Assembly: GCF_023205015.1 (NCBI RefSeq)
Contig: NZ_CP096258.1
Location: forward strand, 310,001-374,000
DNA from: Providencia rettgeri
GTDB taxonomy: Bacteria > Pseudomonadota > Gammaproteobacteria > Enterobacterales > Enterobacteriaceae
Length of the DNA: 64,000 nucleotides
Reading direction: 5' to 3'
A program made the translations under genes and the position numbers. Below, piece by piece: positions 46,283-55,564 of this stretch. The notes beneath the pieces were generated by a model that was not told the origin of the DNA, ran no database searches, and saw only the letters and a program-made list of their open reading frames with translations. Each line of letters opens with the position of its first letter. The first letter of the stretch is position 1.

Positions 46283-47278
46283 ATGGATGAAATAGAACAT
46301 TCGAATTTCCATTTTAGTGGAATTTCCCCTGACTTAATTTTAGATGCCTTAATGGAAGTTGGGGTTTACCCCGAATCAGGGCTACTTGAATTAAATAGCT
46401 ACGAAAATCGTGTTTATCAGTTCCAAGACGAAAATCGGCAACGTTATGTGGTTAAATTTTATCGGCCTGAACGTTGGAACCGCTCACAAATTCAAGAAGA
46501 GCACGATTTTACTTTAGAACTACGAGACGAAGGCTTATCTGTAGCCGCACCTCTTGAGTTTGCAGGGCAAACGGTATTGGAATTTGGTGGGTTTATATTT
46601 GCAATCTTTCCGAGTATCGGTGGCAGGCAATATGAAACCGACAATTTGTTTCAATTAGAAAGTGTAGGCCACTTATTAGGGCGTATACACCAAATTGGTC
46701 AGCGTAAAAATTTTGCATTTCGTCCGACAATAGGCGTCGATGAATATTTGGCGCAACCCCGCCAAGTGATGGCATCGAGTCCTTTGATTGCGGAACGTTA
46801 TAAAGCCCAATTTATGGCATCTTTAGATGCATTGATTGCACAAGTAAAATTACAATGGCCTGATTCACATTCATCTATTCGCCTACAAGGTGATTGCCAT
46901 CCAGGTAATATTCTATGGCGCGATGAAGCTTGGATGGTGGATTTTGATGATGCTCGAAACGGGCCTGCAATCCAAGATATCTGGATGCTGCTTAATGGTT
47001 CTCGTCAAGAACAAGTCATTCAATTGGATACGTTATTAGAAACGTATAATGAGTTTTGTGATTTTGATGTAAAACAGCTGAAGCTTATTGAACCTCTTAG
47101 AGCAATGCGCATGGTACATTACCTCGGGTGGGTTATCCGCCGCTGGCAAGACCCTGCGTTTCCTAGAGCATTTTCATGGCTACAAGCTGATGATTTTTGG
47201 CAAAAACAATCGCTCGAATTTAATCAACAAATTGAACGGTTGCAAGACGCCCCTTTGCAGTTAACCCCTCAGTTTTAA
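46283..47278 (+). CDS. srkA: Stress response kinase SrkA (YihE)
   Basis: Serine/threonine kinase of the aminoglycoside-phosphotransferase fold that counters stress-induced death in E. coli. The 331 residues (E. coli 328) show an N-lobe with YVVKFYRPERWNR, the catalytic loop QGDCHPGNILW near 204-214 and the metal-binding DFDDA near 220. It lies in yihD-srkA-dsbA, with dsbA 33 bp downstream, an envelope-stress-linked arrangement. Confidence 0.96.
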   Translation: MDEIEHSNFHFSGISPDLILDALMEVGVYPESGLLELNSYENRVYQFQDENRQRYVVKFYRPERWNRSQIQEEHDFTLELRDEGLSVAAPLEFAGQTVLEFGGFIFAIFPSIGGRQYETDNLFQLESVGHLLGRIHQIGQRKNFAFRPTIGVDEYLAQPRQVMASSPLIAERYKAQFMASLDALIAQVKLQWPDSHSSIRLQGDCHPGNILWRDEAWMVDFDDARNGPAIQDIWMLLNGSRQEQVIQLDTLLETYNEFCDFDVKQLKLIEPLRAMRMVHYLGWVIRRWQDPAFPRAFSWLQADDFWQKQSLEFNQQIERLQDAPLQLTPQF

Positions 47279-47311
47279 CTTTTAAGTTTTTGTTTTTGGA
47301 GAATGTAGTCT

Positions 47312-47932
47312 ATGAAAAAAATTATGTTGGCTTTGCTTGGTATTGCCATGTCTTTTAGTGCTGCAGCGGCAAACTACACGGAAGGTAAAGAGTATACTGA
47401 TGTTAAAGCTGTCCCAAATTTACCACAGGTTCTGGAGTTCTTCTCATTTTATTGCCCACACTGTTATCAATTTGAGAGTGTGTATAAAGTGCCTCAAACC
47501 GTAGAGAAAAACTTGCCAGAAGGCGTGAAGATGGAACGCTATCACGTTGACTTTCTTGGTCCTTTAGGCGCTGATTTAACCCAAGCTTGGGCTGTTGCGA
47601 TTGTCCTGAAAGCAGAAGACAAAGTGACACCTATCCTATTTGAAGGCATCCAAAAAACGCAAACTATCAATAGTAAAGCTGATATCCGTAATGCTTTTAT
47701 CAAAGCAGGTATCTCGGGTGAAGAATATGATGCAGCGTTAAATAGCTTTGTCGTGAAATCTATCGTTGCAAAACAGCAAAACGCAGCGCAAGACTTAAAA
47801 CTTCGCGGTGTTCCTGCACTATTTGTTGATGGTAAATACCAAGTTCGTAATAACGGTATCTCAGTTGATAATGCGGCTGATTATGGTAAAGAGTTCTCTA
47901 ACGTTGTGAACTTCTTAATCAGTAAAAAGTAA
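47312..47932 (+). CDS. dsbA: Thiol:disulfide interchange protein DsbA
   Basis: Periplasmic oxidase that introduces disulfides into exported proteins. The 206-residue precursor has a signal peptide (MKKIMLALLGIAMSFSAAAA), the thioredoxin active site Cys48-Pro-His-Cys51 in FYCPHC and the cis-proline loop RGVPALFVDG near 163-172. E. coli DsbA is 208 residues. Downstream hairpin terminator. Confidence 0.97.
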   Translation: MKKIMLALLGIAMSFSAAAANYTEGKEYTDVKAVPNLPQVLEFFSFYCPHCYQFESVYKVPQTVEKNLPEGVKMERYHVDFLGPLGADLTQAWAVAIVLKAEDKVTPILFEGIQKTQTINSKADIRNAFIKAGISGEEYDAALNSFVVKSIVAKQQNAAQDLKLRGVPALFVDGKYQVRNNGISVDNAADYGKEFSNVVNFLISKK

Positions 47933-48331
47933 TCGTACATAGACGGTGGTATATTCACCATCGTCTATTTTCTTCTCGTAATATCCACAATTCTAAGACT
48001 TTCTTTCACGTGTGTTAAATCCATTCAATTATGTGCTAACTCTTTGATTTTACTTTTCTGTTTATATTATTAATAGCCATGTTACTTGTTGAATTTACTG
48101 AGTAACATAAATTTACACACAAGCTTATCCACAGGATGTTAGTCAGATACTTAGTTAATCGGCGTGATTAATTTTAATTAACTGTAATCAATGGTGTACT
48201 CATAATAGTGGATGATTTTGGTGTGTTTTTAGTTATCTAACTAAGCAGAATATAAAACTTGGGATGTATCTGAGGCTACATTATGGCATCCTATTAGCAT
48301 TCGTTCCTGACTAAAAAGATGATGACAGATT
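47933..48331. other. Region between dsbA and polA, with a DnaA-box-like site
   Basis: This 399-bp stretch holds the dsbA terminator, a long AT-rich section and presumably the polA promoter. A perfect DnaA box sequence TTATCCACA lies at 48125-48133. No open reading frame or RNA was recognised. Confidence 0.5.
47941..47975 (+). terminator. Intrinsic terminator after dsbA
   Basis: AGACGGTGGT pairs with the CACCATCGTCT segment (one G-U pair) over a short loop and is followed by ATTTTCTTCT. Confidence 0.75.
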
Positions 48332-51124
48332 ATGGCTCAGATTGCAGAAAACCCCCTTATTTTGGTTGATGGTTCTTCTTACCTATACCGTGCTTATCAT
48401 GCATTTCCTCCACTGACTAATAGTGCAGGTGAGCCTACAGGGGCAATGTATGGCGTGCTTAATATGCTACGCAGTTTAATTATGCAGTATAAACCTAGCC
48501 ATGTAGCGGTTGTCTTTGATGCGAAGGGAAAAACATTTCGTGATGAATTGTTTGAAAGCTATAAGTCTCATCGCCCACCCATGCCTGATGATTTACGCGC
48601 TCAAATCGGCCCATTGCATGAAATGGTTGAAGCGATGGGGTTGCCTTTACTTGTTGTTTCAGGCGTAGAGGCTGATGATGTTATCGGGACATTAGCCTGT
48701 GAAGCAAGCCGAAAAGGTATACCTGTGTTAATCAGTACGGGCGATAAAGATATGGCGCAATTAGTTGAACCTAATATTACGCTAATCAATACCATGAATA
48801 ACACTATTCTAGGGCCTGATGAAGTCAAAGAAAAATACGGTGTTCCCCCTGAACTTATCATCGACTTTTTAGCCTTAATGGGGGATTCATCAGACAACAT
48901 TCCCGGCGTGCCAGGTGTTGGTGAAAAAACAGCACTCGCTTTACTGCAAGGTATTGGTAGCTTAGACGCAATTTATAATGACCTTGAAGCTATCGCGCCA
49001 TTAGGTTTTAGAGGCTCTAAAACGTTAGCTCCTAAAATGGCGGAAAACCGTGATGTTGCCTTTTTATCGTACCAATTAGCGACCATTAAAACGGATGTTG
49101 AGCTGGAAAAAACGTGTGAAGAGCTGAAAGTTGCTCAACCTGATGTGGATAAACTGCATCGATTATTCAGTCGTTATGAATTTAAACGTTGGCTAGCCGA
49201 TGTTGAAAATGGGACTTGGATGGAGGGTAAAGGCTCAAGTGCGAAAGCAAGCCCAACACCAGCAACATCACCTGCGAAGCCATCAGCCCCAACTGCGCCA
49301 ACATTGTGTGCCGAAAATTACCAAACGATCCTAGAAAAAGCCGATTTAGAGCGCTGGGTTGAAAAATTAAGCAAAGCATCATTATTTGCTTTTGATACTG
49401 AAACCGATAGCTTAGATACCCAAGAAGCTCGTTTAGTGGGAATGTCATTTGCAATTGAACCGGGGCACGCCGCTTATTTACCATTAGGCCACGATTACCT
49501 TGATGCGCCAGTACAGCTTCCTCTGAAAGAGGTTTTGGAACTTATGAAGCCTATTCTTGAGAGTGAAAACATCCTCAAAATTGGCCAAAACTTGAAGTAT
49601 GATGCAGAAGTTCTTGAGAATTATGACATCGAATTAAAAGGCATTGGTTATGACACCATGCTGGAATCCTATGTATTAAACAGTGTTGCGGGGATGGGAC
49701 GCCATGATATGGACAGCTTGGCCGATCGTCATTTGAACCACAAAACGGTGAGCTTTGAAGAGATTGCAGGGAAAGGCAAAAAACAGCTAACATTTAACCA
49801 AATCGCCTTAGAAGAAGCCGCTAATTATGCGGCAGAAGATGCAGATGTCACGTTATTATTGCACCACGCGTTATATCCACAATTAGAGGCAGAACCAAAG
49901 CTTAATCATATTTTCCAAAATATTGAAATGCCACTTGTGCCTGTGTTAGTGCGTATGGAGCGTAAAGGCGTTTTAATTGATGCAAACGTACTTGCAGCGC
50001 AGTCAAAAGTGATTACTGCCCGTTTAGCTGAATTGGAAAAAGAGGCTTTCGAACTTGCAGGGGAAGAGTTTAACCTCGCTTCACCAAAGCAATTGCAAAC
50101 GATTTTATTCGAAAAATTACAATTGCCAGTGATAAAGAAAACGCCAAGTGGGGCTGCATCGACCAATGAAGAAGTACTTGAGGAATTGGCGCTGAACCAT
50201 GCATTGCCGAAATTATTGCTTGAGCACCGTAGTTTAGCCAAATTGAAATCCACGTACACGGATAAACTGCCGCTAATGATTAACCCGCGTACTCAGCGCG
50301 TTCATACTTCTTACCACCAAGCTGTCACGGCAACAGGGCGTTTGTCTTCTCGGGATCCTAACTTACAAAACATCCCAGTGAGAACCGAAGAAGGGCGTCG
50401 GATCCGCCAAGCCTTTGTTGCACGTGAAGGCTACAAAGTGATGGCTGCGGACTATTCACAAATTGAATTGCGTATTATGGCGCATTTATCCCAAGATAAA
50501 GGCCTATTAACGGCATTTGCGGAAGGGAAAGATATCCATAAAGCAACAGCCGCTGAAGTCTTTGGTGTACCACTGGAACAAGTCACTAGTGACCAACGCC
50601 GCAGTGCCAAAGCGATTAATTTCGGGCTTATCTATGGCATGAGTGCGTTTGGCTTAGCGCGTCAATTAGGGATCCCTCGTGGTGAGGCGCAGCGCTATAT
50701 GGATCTTTACTTTGAACGTTACCCTGGTGTATTACGTTACATGGAAAACACACGTATACAGGCTTCCGAACAAGGCTATGTTGAAACACTTGAGGGGCGC
50801 CGTTTATATCTGGCAGATATTAAATCCAGTAATGGGATGCGCCGTAAAGCAGCGGAACGCGAAGCGATCAACGCGCCAATGCAAGGAACCGCTGCGGATA
50901 TCATTAAAAAAGCCATGATTGCCGTTGATAATTGGTTGCAAACGGAAAAACCGCATGCAGACATGCTAATGCAGGTTCACGATGAATTGGTCTTTGAGGT
51001 CAAAGAATCTGAACTAGAGCGTGTCCAAGCTCAAGTTCAGTCATTAATGGAACAAAGTATGAAACTCGATGTACCATTAAAAGTGGATGTAGGGATTGGC
51101 GATAACTGGGATGAAGCCCATTAA
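48332..51124 (+). CDS. polA: DNA polymerase I
   Basis: Repair and Okazaki-fragment-processing polymerase. The 930 residues (E. coli 928) contain the 5'-3' exonuclease/FEN domain (about 1-290, with GDKDMAQLV and GDSSDNIPGVPGVGEKTA), a Pro/Ala-rich linker near 300-320, the 3'-5' proofreading domain with its DTETDSL motif retained, and the family A polymerase domain with motif A DYSQIELR, the O-helix RRSAKAINFGLIYG and motif C VHDELVFEV. Followed by a terminator and Spot 42, the conserved order polA-spf-engB. Confidence 0.98.
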   Translation: MAQIAENPLILVDGSSYLYRAYHAFPPLTNSAGEPTGAMYGVLNMLRSLIMQYKPSHVAVVFDAKGKTFRDELFESYKSHRPPMPDDLRAQIGPLHEMVEAMGLPLLVVSGVEADDVIGTLACEASRKGIPVLISTGDKDMAQLVEPNITLINTMNNTILGPDEVKEKYGVPPELIIDFLALMGDSSDNIPGVPGVGEKTALALLQGIGSLDAIYNDLEAIAPLGFRGSKTLAPKMAENRDVAFLSYQLATIKTDVELEKTCEELKVAQPDVDKLHRLFSRYEFKRWLADVENGTWMEGKGSSAKASPTPATSPAKPSAPTAPTLCAENYQTILEKADLERWVEKLSKASLFAFDTETDSLDTQEARLVGMSFAIEPGHAAYLPLGHDYLDAPVQLPLKEVLELMKPILESENILKIGQNLKYDAEVLENYDIELKGIGYDTMLESYVLNSVAGMGRHDMDSLADRHLNHKTVSFEEIAGKGKKQLTFNQIALEEAANYAAEDADVTLLLHHALYPQLEAEPKLNHIFQNIEMPLVPVLVRMERKGVLIDANVLAAQSKVITARLAELEKEAFELAGEEFNLASPKQLQTILFEKLQLPVIKKTPSGAASTNEEVLEELALNHALPKLLLEHRSLAKLKSTYTDKLPLMINPRTQRVHTSYHQAVTATGRLSSRDPNLQNIPVRTEEGRRIRQAFVAREGYKVMAADYSQIELRIMAHLSQDKGLLTAFAEGKDIHKATAAEVFGVPLEQVTSDQRRSAKAINFGLIYGMSAFGLARQLGIPRGEAQRYMDLYFERYPGVLRYMENTRIQASEQGYVETLEGRRLYLADIKSSNGMRRKAAEREAINAPMQGTAADIIKKAMIAVDNWLQTEKPHADMLMQVHDELVFEVKESELERVQAQVQSLMEQSMKLDVPLKVDVGIGDNWDEAH

Positions 51125-51146
51125 TTTTTAACTGTATTGAATATAG

Positions 51147-51177
51147 AAACCTCCAAGACGTTATTGGAGGTTTTTTT
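51147..51177 (+). terminator. Intrinsic terminator after polA
   Basis: AAACCTCCAA pairs with TTGGAGGTTT over a 7-nt loop, followed by seven T residues, 23 bp after the polA stop. Confidence 0.88.
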
Positions 51178-51443
51178 ATGTTTCAATAAAGGCATAACCG
51201 ATAATTATGCGTTTGAAATAATTTACTAGAAATTTAATCTAACTCTGCAATAAATCAATTATTTTATGGTGAAACGCCAGAAAATGGATAACATTTTTAT
51301 GCGACATACATCTCATAAATATGTAATTAAAATCCGTTTTTTGTCTTATTTTATGTGTGTTATTATGCTGAATCGTGGGCAGCTTTGAAAAAAAATTACA
51401 AAAAGGCTTTTTTTCGAGCGAAAAATAAAGTACATTAATAGGT

Positions 51444-51555
51444 GTAGGGTACAGAGGTAAGATGTTCTATCTTTCAGACCTTTTACTTCACGTAATCGGA
51501 TTTAGCTGAATATTAGCTGCTCCAGTCAAAGTTTTTTTGACTGGAGCATTTTTTT
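51444..51555 (+). ncRNA. spf: Spot 42 small RNA
   Basis: Hfq-dependent RNA repressed by CRP-cAMP that represses genes for use of secondary carbon sources. The first two thirds (GTAGGGTACAGAGGTAAGAT... to CGTAATCGGATTT) are identical to the E. coli RNA as I remember it, including the unpaired regions used for target pairing. The 3' end forms the terminator GCTCCAGTCAAA / TTTGACTGGAGC then T7. A -10-like TACATT at 51431 precedes it. Synteny polA-spf-engB is conserved. crp lies 6 kb away. Confidence 0.96.
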
Positions 51556-51623
51556 ATCTAAAATTCAGTGGATTAGAAGATATAAGGCAATAATGAGCCA
51601 TTTCTGGCTCACAATAAAAGAAA

Positions 51624-52235
51624 TCAAGCTGGTGTGTTATACCAACTATCTAGCTTAATGCGGAGTTTATCGACACCAATCTTTTTCAGCGCTGAAAAGT
51701 ATTCCACTTCAATATCCCCTTCAAGAGGAGCAAGTGCTTGGCGAACTTCCATTAACTGTTTCTTTCTTGCGCCAGAGGCAAGTTTGTCTGCTTTAGTGAG
51801 CAAAACTAAAACGGGCACATTCATTGCAACAGACCATTCAATCATTTGCATATCGAGGTCTTTTAATGGATGACGGATATCCATTAATACAACAAGCCCC
51901 TTAATACATTCTCTTTTTTGGAGATATTCCCCGAGTGCTTGCTGCCATTTACGTTTCATTTCTTCAGGAACTTCGGCATAACCATAGCCCGGAAGGTCAA
52001 CAAGGCGAACGCCTTCCTCAACTTCAAATAGGTTGATTAGCTGAGTTCTTCCTGGTGTTTTACTGGTACGTGCTAAGCTTTTTTGCTGTGTTAATGCATT
52101 TAATGCACTGGATTTCCCCGCATTAGAGCGGCCAGCAAAAGCCACCTCAATTCCGGTATCTTTAGGTAGATGGCGGATATCGGGTGCACTGATGACAAAT
52201 TTTGCCATCTGGTAGTTATGATTTTTAATTGCCAT
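51624..52235 (-). CDS. engB: Ribosome biogenesis GTPase EngB (YihA/YsxC)
   Basis: Essential GTPase for large-subunit assembly and cell division. The preferred start at 52235 (MAIKNHNYQMAKF) follows AGGGAGAAC and gives 203 residues aligned with E. coli YihA; a 9-residue upstream extension to 52262 is less likely. GTPase motifs: G1 GRSNAGKS near 30-37, G3 DLPGYG, G4 TKAD, and the TRAFAC landmark SKTPGRTQLINLF. Convergent with Spot 42. Confidence 0.95.
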   Translation of the reverse strand: MAIKNHNYQMAKFVISAPDIRHLPKDTGIEVAFAGRSNAGKSSALNALTQQKSLARTSKTPGRTQLINLFEVEEGVRLVDLPGYGYAEVPEEMKRKWQQALGEYLQKRECIKGLVVLMDIRHPLKDLDMQMIEWSVAMNVPVLVLLTKADKLASGARKKQLMEVRQALAPLEGDIEVEYFSALKKIGVDKLRIKLDSWYNTPA

Positions 52236-52558
52236 TTGTCGTTCTCCCTGAGTTAGCCTCAAAAGGCTCGGGGATTATAGCTTTGCTTAGCGCTTCACGA
52301 CAACTCGAAATATCCTCTCAACCTCTTTTCCCTTTGAATCCAGCCTTATTTTTGTATGTTGTGGGCGGGTGAAATAGTAATAATAGAAAAATAACCATTA
52401 TTGATGACGTCTTTTACAGAAATTGGTCTAGAATTTAGCGCATTTAGTGTGTTTTTATTTTCTGGCGTAAATATAGGTAAATCTTCAGCATTCTTGTTGG
52501 CTTCACTCTAGAATTGCTTGATTGCAGTTGTAATGAGCTATAACGAAAGGGATCTTAC
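52236..52558. other. Divergent intergenic region between engB and ppiA
   Basis: A 323-bp region that must hold both outward promoters. A good ribosome-binding sequence (GAAAGGGATC) precedes ppiA. I see no gene, hairpin terminator or clear operator. Confidence 0.45.
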
Positions 52559-53131
52559 ATGTTAAAACGAATTTTTGTGCCACTTTTGGCCGTCTGCGCA
52601 ATGAGCGCATCTTCTCTTGCATTATCTGCGGGTGAGACTTATGTTAAATTAGTCACGTCGGCGGGTGATATCGAATTAGAACTGAATAGCAAAAAAGCCC
52701 CTGTTACGACAGAAAACTTCGTTCAGTATGTTAATGAAGGTTATTACAACGGAACCACTTTCCACCGTGTTATTCCTGGATTTATGATCCAAGGCGGTGC
52801 GTTTGATAAAGATTTACAACAAAAACAAACCCGTGAACCGATTAAAAACGAGGCAGATAACGGTTTACGTAACTTACGCGGTACTATCTCAATGGCGCGT
52901 ACAGCGAATAAAGACAGTGCAACGAGTCAATTTTTCATCAATGTCGCAGATAATGCTTTCTTAGACCATGGACAACGTGATTTTGGTTACGCTGTATTTG
53001 GTAAAGTGGTCAAAGGGATGGATGTTGCAGATAAAATCTCTAAAGTGAAAACGGAAAACGTGGGGCCATATCAAAATGTCCCAGTTGACCCTATTACAAT
53101 CATCTCTGCAGAAGTAATTAAAAAGCCATAG
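52559..53131 (+). CDS. ppiA: Periplasmic peptidyl-prolyl isomerase A (cyclophilin)
   Basis: Catalyses cis-trans isomerisation of prolyl bonds in the periplasm. The 190-residue precursor has a signal peptide cleaved near Ala24 (ALSA-GETYV) and a cyclophilin domain with YYNGTTFHRVIPGFMIQGG (about 64-82, containing the catalytic Arg) and FFINVADNAFLD. Length equals E. coli PpiA. In E. coli fic and yhfG separate it from pabA; they are absent here. Confidence 0.96.
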   Translation: MLKRIFVPLLAVCAMSASSLALSAGETYVKLVTSAGDIELELNSKKAPVTTENFVQYVNEGYYNGTTFHRVIPGFMIQGGAFDKDLQQKQTREPIKNEADNGLRNLRGTISMARTANKDSATSQFFINVADNAFLDHGQRDFGYAVFGKVVKGMDVADKISKVKTENVGPYQNVPVDPITIISAEVIKKP

Positions 53132-53191
53132 TGGTTAAAAACGTCATAGTGGTTAAAAATGGTAGTGATTAAAAACTATCATATCAAATAC

Positions 53192-53226
53192 AGTGGGTAA
53201 GTTGCTTTAACGTACCCACTTTTATT
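53192..53226 (+). terminator. Intrinsic terminator after ppiA
   Basis: AGTGGGTA pairs with TACCCACT over a 13-nt loop and is followed by TTTATT. Confidence 0.65.
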
Positions 53227-53457
53227 AAAAACCACGTTCCCCCCTTTGTGTGTCCCTTCATGAACGCTCTTCGTTAAAATGTGTCAGCTTCTACTCATTT
53301 TTAACAGCCTTTTATTTCATTGTATTTAAAGTAAATCTTAATCAAAATACGGGGTTGTTATAAGAGTGTAAATATAATTCCATGATTTTTATATGGAAAT
53401 TTATCTCTGATAAAAAACAATCATTGACTTAAATAGGCTATTTTCCTGCTTTGGCTG

Positions 53458-53466
53458 TGCTATGAT
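53458..53466 (+). promoter_or_regulatory. Possible extended -10 promoter of pabA
   Basis: TGCTATGAT matches the TGn-TATAAT extended -10 pattern at all but one -10 base. No good -35 hexamer is seen at 17 bp. It lies about 110 bp before the pabA start. Confidence 0.4.
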
Positions 53467-53577
53467 AGCCGCCATTATTATTTTTATGGTGTTTTAATCA
53501 TCGTTCTGATTGCCAACACGATAAAAATATGCATAAGAATTAATATATAATGATAAAAATCAGTCGGATAGGCTAAT

Positions 53578-54153
53578 ATGCTTTTACTTATTGATAATTA
53601 CGATTCTTTTACTTACAACTTATACCAATACTTTTGTGAGTTAGGGGCAGAAGTTGTTGTAAAACGTAATGATGAAATTACCATCGAAGAAATTGAACAG
53701 CTTTCACCTACACATCTTGTGATTTCACCTGGGCCATGTACACCGGATGAGGCAGGTATCTCCCTTGAGGCGATCAAATACTTTGCAGGTAAATTACCCA
53801 TTTTAGGGATTTGCTTAGGGCATCAAGCGATTGGGCAAGCATTTGGTGCATCAGTCGTTAAAGCTCGAGAAGTTATGCACGGTAAAACCTCTGCTATCCA
53901 CCATAACCATCAAGGTGTTTTCAAGGGCTTGAACCGCCCCTTGACAGTAACACGCTACCATTCACTGGTGATTGCGGCAGAGACACTTCCTGTTTCTTTT
54001 GATGTATCAGCGTGGTCACTGAACAATGGTGATGTTGATGAAATCATGGGAATACGGCACAAAACCTTGCCTATAGAAGGCGTTCAGTTCCATCCTGAAA
54101 GCATTCTGAGTGAGCAAGGCCATGAATTACTCAATAATTTTCTAAAATATTAG
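53578..54153 (+). CDS. pabA: Aminodeoxychorismate synthase glutaminase subunit PabA
   Basis: Supplies ammonia from glutamine to PabB for 4-aminobenzoate and folate synthesis. The 191-residue class I glutamine amidotransferase has the oxyanion segment SPGPCTPDEAG, nucleophile Cys79 in GICLGHQAIG and the His/Glu pair in FHPES near the C-terminus. Close to TrpG, but the neighbour argD and the MLLLIDNYDSFTYNLYQYF start fit PabA. argD follows 129 bp downstream, as in E. coli. Confidence 0.94.
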   Translation: MLLLIDNYDSFTYNLYQYFCELGAEVVVKRNDEITIEEIEQLSPTHLVISPGPCTPDEAGISLEAIKYFAGKLPILGICLGHQAIGQAFGASVVKAREVMHGKTSAIHHNHQGVFKGLNRPLTVTRYHSLVIAAETLPVSFDVSAWSLNNGDVDEIMGIRHKTLPIEGVQFHPESILSEQGHELLNNFLKY

Positions 54154-54282
54154 TTTATAAATCTGGTTCAGAATAAATTAATTATGCATATTATGCCCTT
54201 TGCTATTGCTCTTTTTTGATTTTTTATTCATATTTAATGATTATATTTTCATTGTCGCATTAAATAAGAGCAGGTGAGGGGT

Positions 54283-55497
54283 ATGTCAGAGCAATCAGTA
54301 GTAAATCGGCAGACTTTTGATCAAGTTATGTTGCCTATATTTTCGCCAGCGGAATTTATTCCCGTTAAAGGCGAAGGGAGCCGTGTTTGGGATCAGCAAG
54401 GTAAAGAATATATTGATTTTGCTGGTGGGATTGCGGTTCTTGCTTTGGGGCATTGCCACCCTAGTTTGGTGTCGGCTGTGCGTGAACAGAGCGAAAAGCT
54501 ATGGCATGTCAGCAATATTTTCACCAACGAGCAGGCGCTGAAGTTAGCACAAAAGCTCACGAATGCGACATTTGCTGACCGTGCATTTTTTGTGAATTCC
54601 GGCTCAGAAGCGAACGAAGCCGCATTTAAATTAGCGCGTCGTTACGCTATCACCAAATATAACCCATATAAAACTAAGATTATTGCTTTTAAACAAGCTT
54701 TCCATGGGCGCACATTATTTACCGTTTCGGTTGGTGGGCAAGCGAAATATGCGGATGGTTTTGGGCCAAAGCCTGCGGATATTATTCATGTACCTTTTAA
54801 TGACCTTGATGCAGTCAAAGCGGTCATTGACGAAAATACCTGTGCAGTCGTTCTCGAACCAGTGCAAGGCGAAGGTGGTGTAACCGCAGCAACGTCAGAA
54901 TTTCTGCAAGGTGTACGCAAACTGTGTGATGAAAATAACGCGTTGCTGATTTTTGATGAAGTGCAAAGCGGTATGGGGCGAACAGGCAAATTATTTTCTT
55001 ATATGCATTACAATGTTGTGCCTGATATTTTAACTACGGCAAAAGCATTGGGTGGCGGTTTCCCTATTAGTGCAATGATCACCACTGAAGAAGTGGCAAA
55101 AACCATGGAAGTCGGTTCGCACGGCACCACCTATGGTGGCAATCCCTTAGCGTGTGCAGTAGGTAATGCAGCGTTTGATATTATTAATACTGAAGAAGTA
55201 TTAAATGGTGTTGAAAAGAGTCGTGAATTATTTGTTGCTCATTTAAATAAATTGAATGATAAATACCACATCTTTTCTGAGATCAGAGGAATGGGATTAT
55301 TAATTGGCGCGGAGTTAGACGGAAAACTATTGAACCGCTCGAAAGATATCCTGCAAGCTAGTGCAGTAGAAGGCCTGATGATGCTCAATGCTGGCACGAA
55401 TGTTTTACGTTTTACGCCTTCTCTGATCATTTCTGAAGAAGAAATCAACAGCGGTATGGCGAAATTAGATGCGGCGATCGGGAAATTGCTGAGTTAA
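54283..55497 (+). CDS. argD: Acetylornithine/succinyldiaminopimelate transaminase ArgD
   Basis: PLP enzyme acting in arginine and lysine biosynthesis. The ATG at 54283 (MSEQSVVNRQTFDQ) gives 404 residues, near E. coli ArgD (406); an in-frame GTG at 54274 adds three residues but coincides with the ribosome-binding sequence. Landmarks: FVNSGSEANEAAFKLAR for phosphate binding, FDEVQSGMGRTG, and TTAKALGGGFPIS with Schiff-base Lys254. A paralogue such as AstC is the alternative; the pabA context favours argD. Confidence 0.94.
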   Translation: MSEQSVVNRQTFDQVMLPIFSPAEFIPVKGEGSRVWDQQGKEYIDFAGGIAVLALGHCHPSLVSAVREQSEKLWHVSNIFTNEQALKLAQKLTNATFADRAFFVNSGSEANEAAFKLARRYAITKYNPYKTKIIAFKQAFHGRTLFTVSVGGQAKYADGFGPKPADIIHVPFNDLDAVKAVIDENTCAVVLEPVQGEGGVTAATSEFLQGVRKLCDENNALLIFDEVQSGMGRTGKLFSYMHYNVVPDILTTAKALGGGFPISAMITTEEVAKTMEVGSHGTTYGGNPLACAVGNAAFDIINTEEVLNGVEKSRELFVAHLNKLNDKYHIFSEIRGMGLLIGAELDGKLLNRSKDILQASAVEGLMMLNAGTNVLRFTPSLIISEEEINSGMAKLDAAIGKLLS

Positions 55498-55507
55498 CCA
55501 TGAGATA

Positions 55508-55542
55508 AGATTGCAGAAAATATTTTCTGCAATCTATTTTTT
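55508..55542 (+). terminator. Intrinsic terminator after argD
   Basis: A 13-bp perfect stem AGATTGCAGAAAA / TTTTCTGCAATCT with a 2-nt centre is followed by ATTTTTT, 11 bp after the argD stop. Confidence 0.88.
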
Positions 55543-55564
55543 AATGTTATTTAATTGTTTTTGT

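Larger units (their letters stand above)
53132..53577. other. Region between ppiA and pabA, with short repeats
   Basis: The 446-bp gap begins with two near-identical 18-bp units (CATAGTGGTTAAAAA core at about 53128-53163) and a third diverged one, then a terminator at 53192. The rest is AT-rich with no gene; fic and yhfG, which lie here in E. coli, are missing. A possible extended -10 lies at 53458-53466. Confidence 0.55.
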
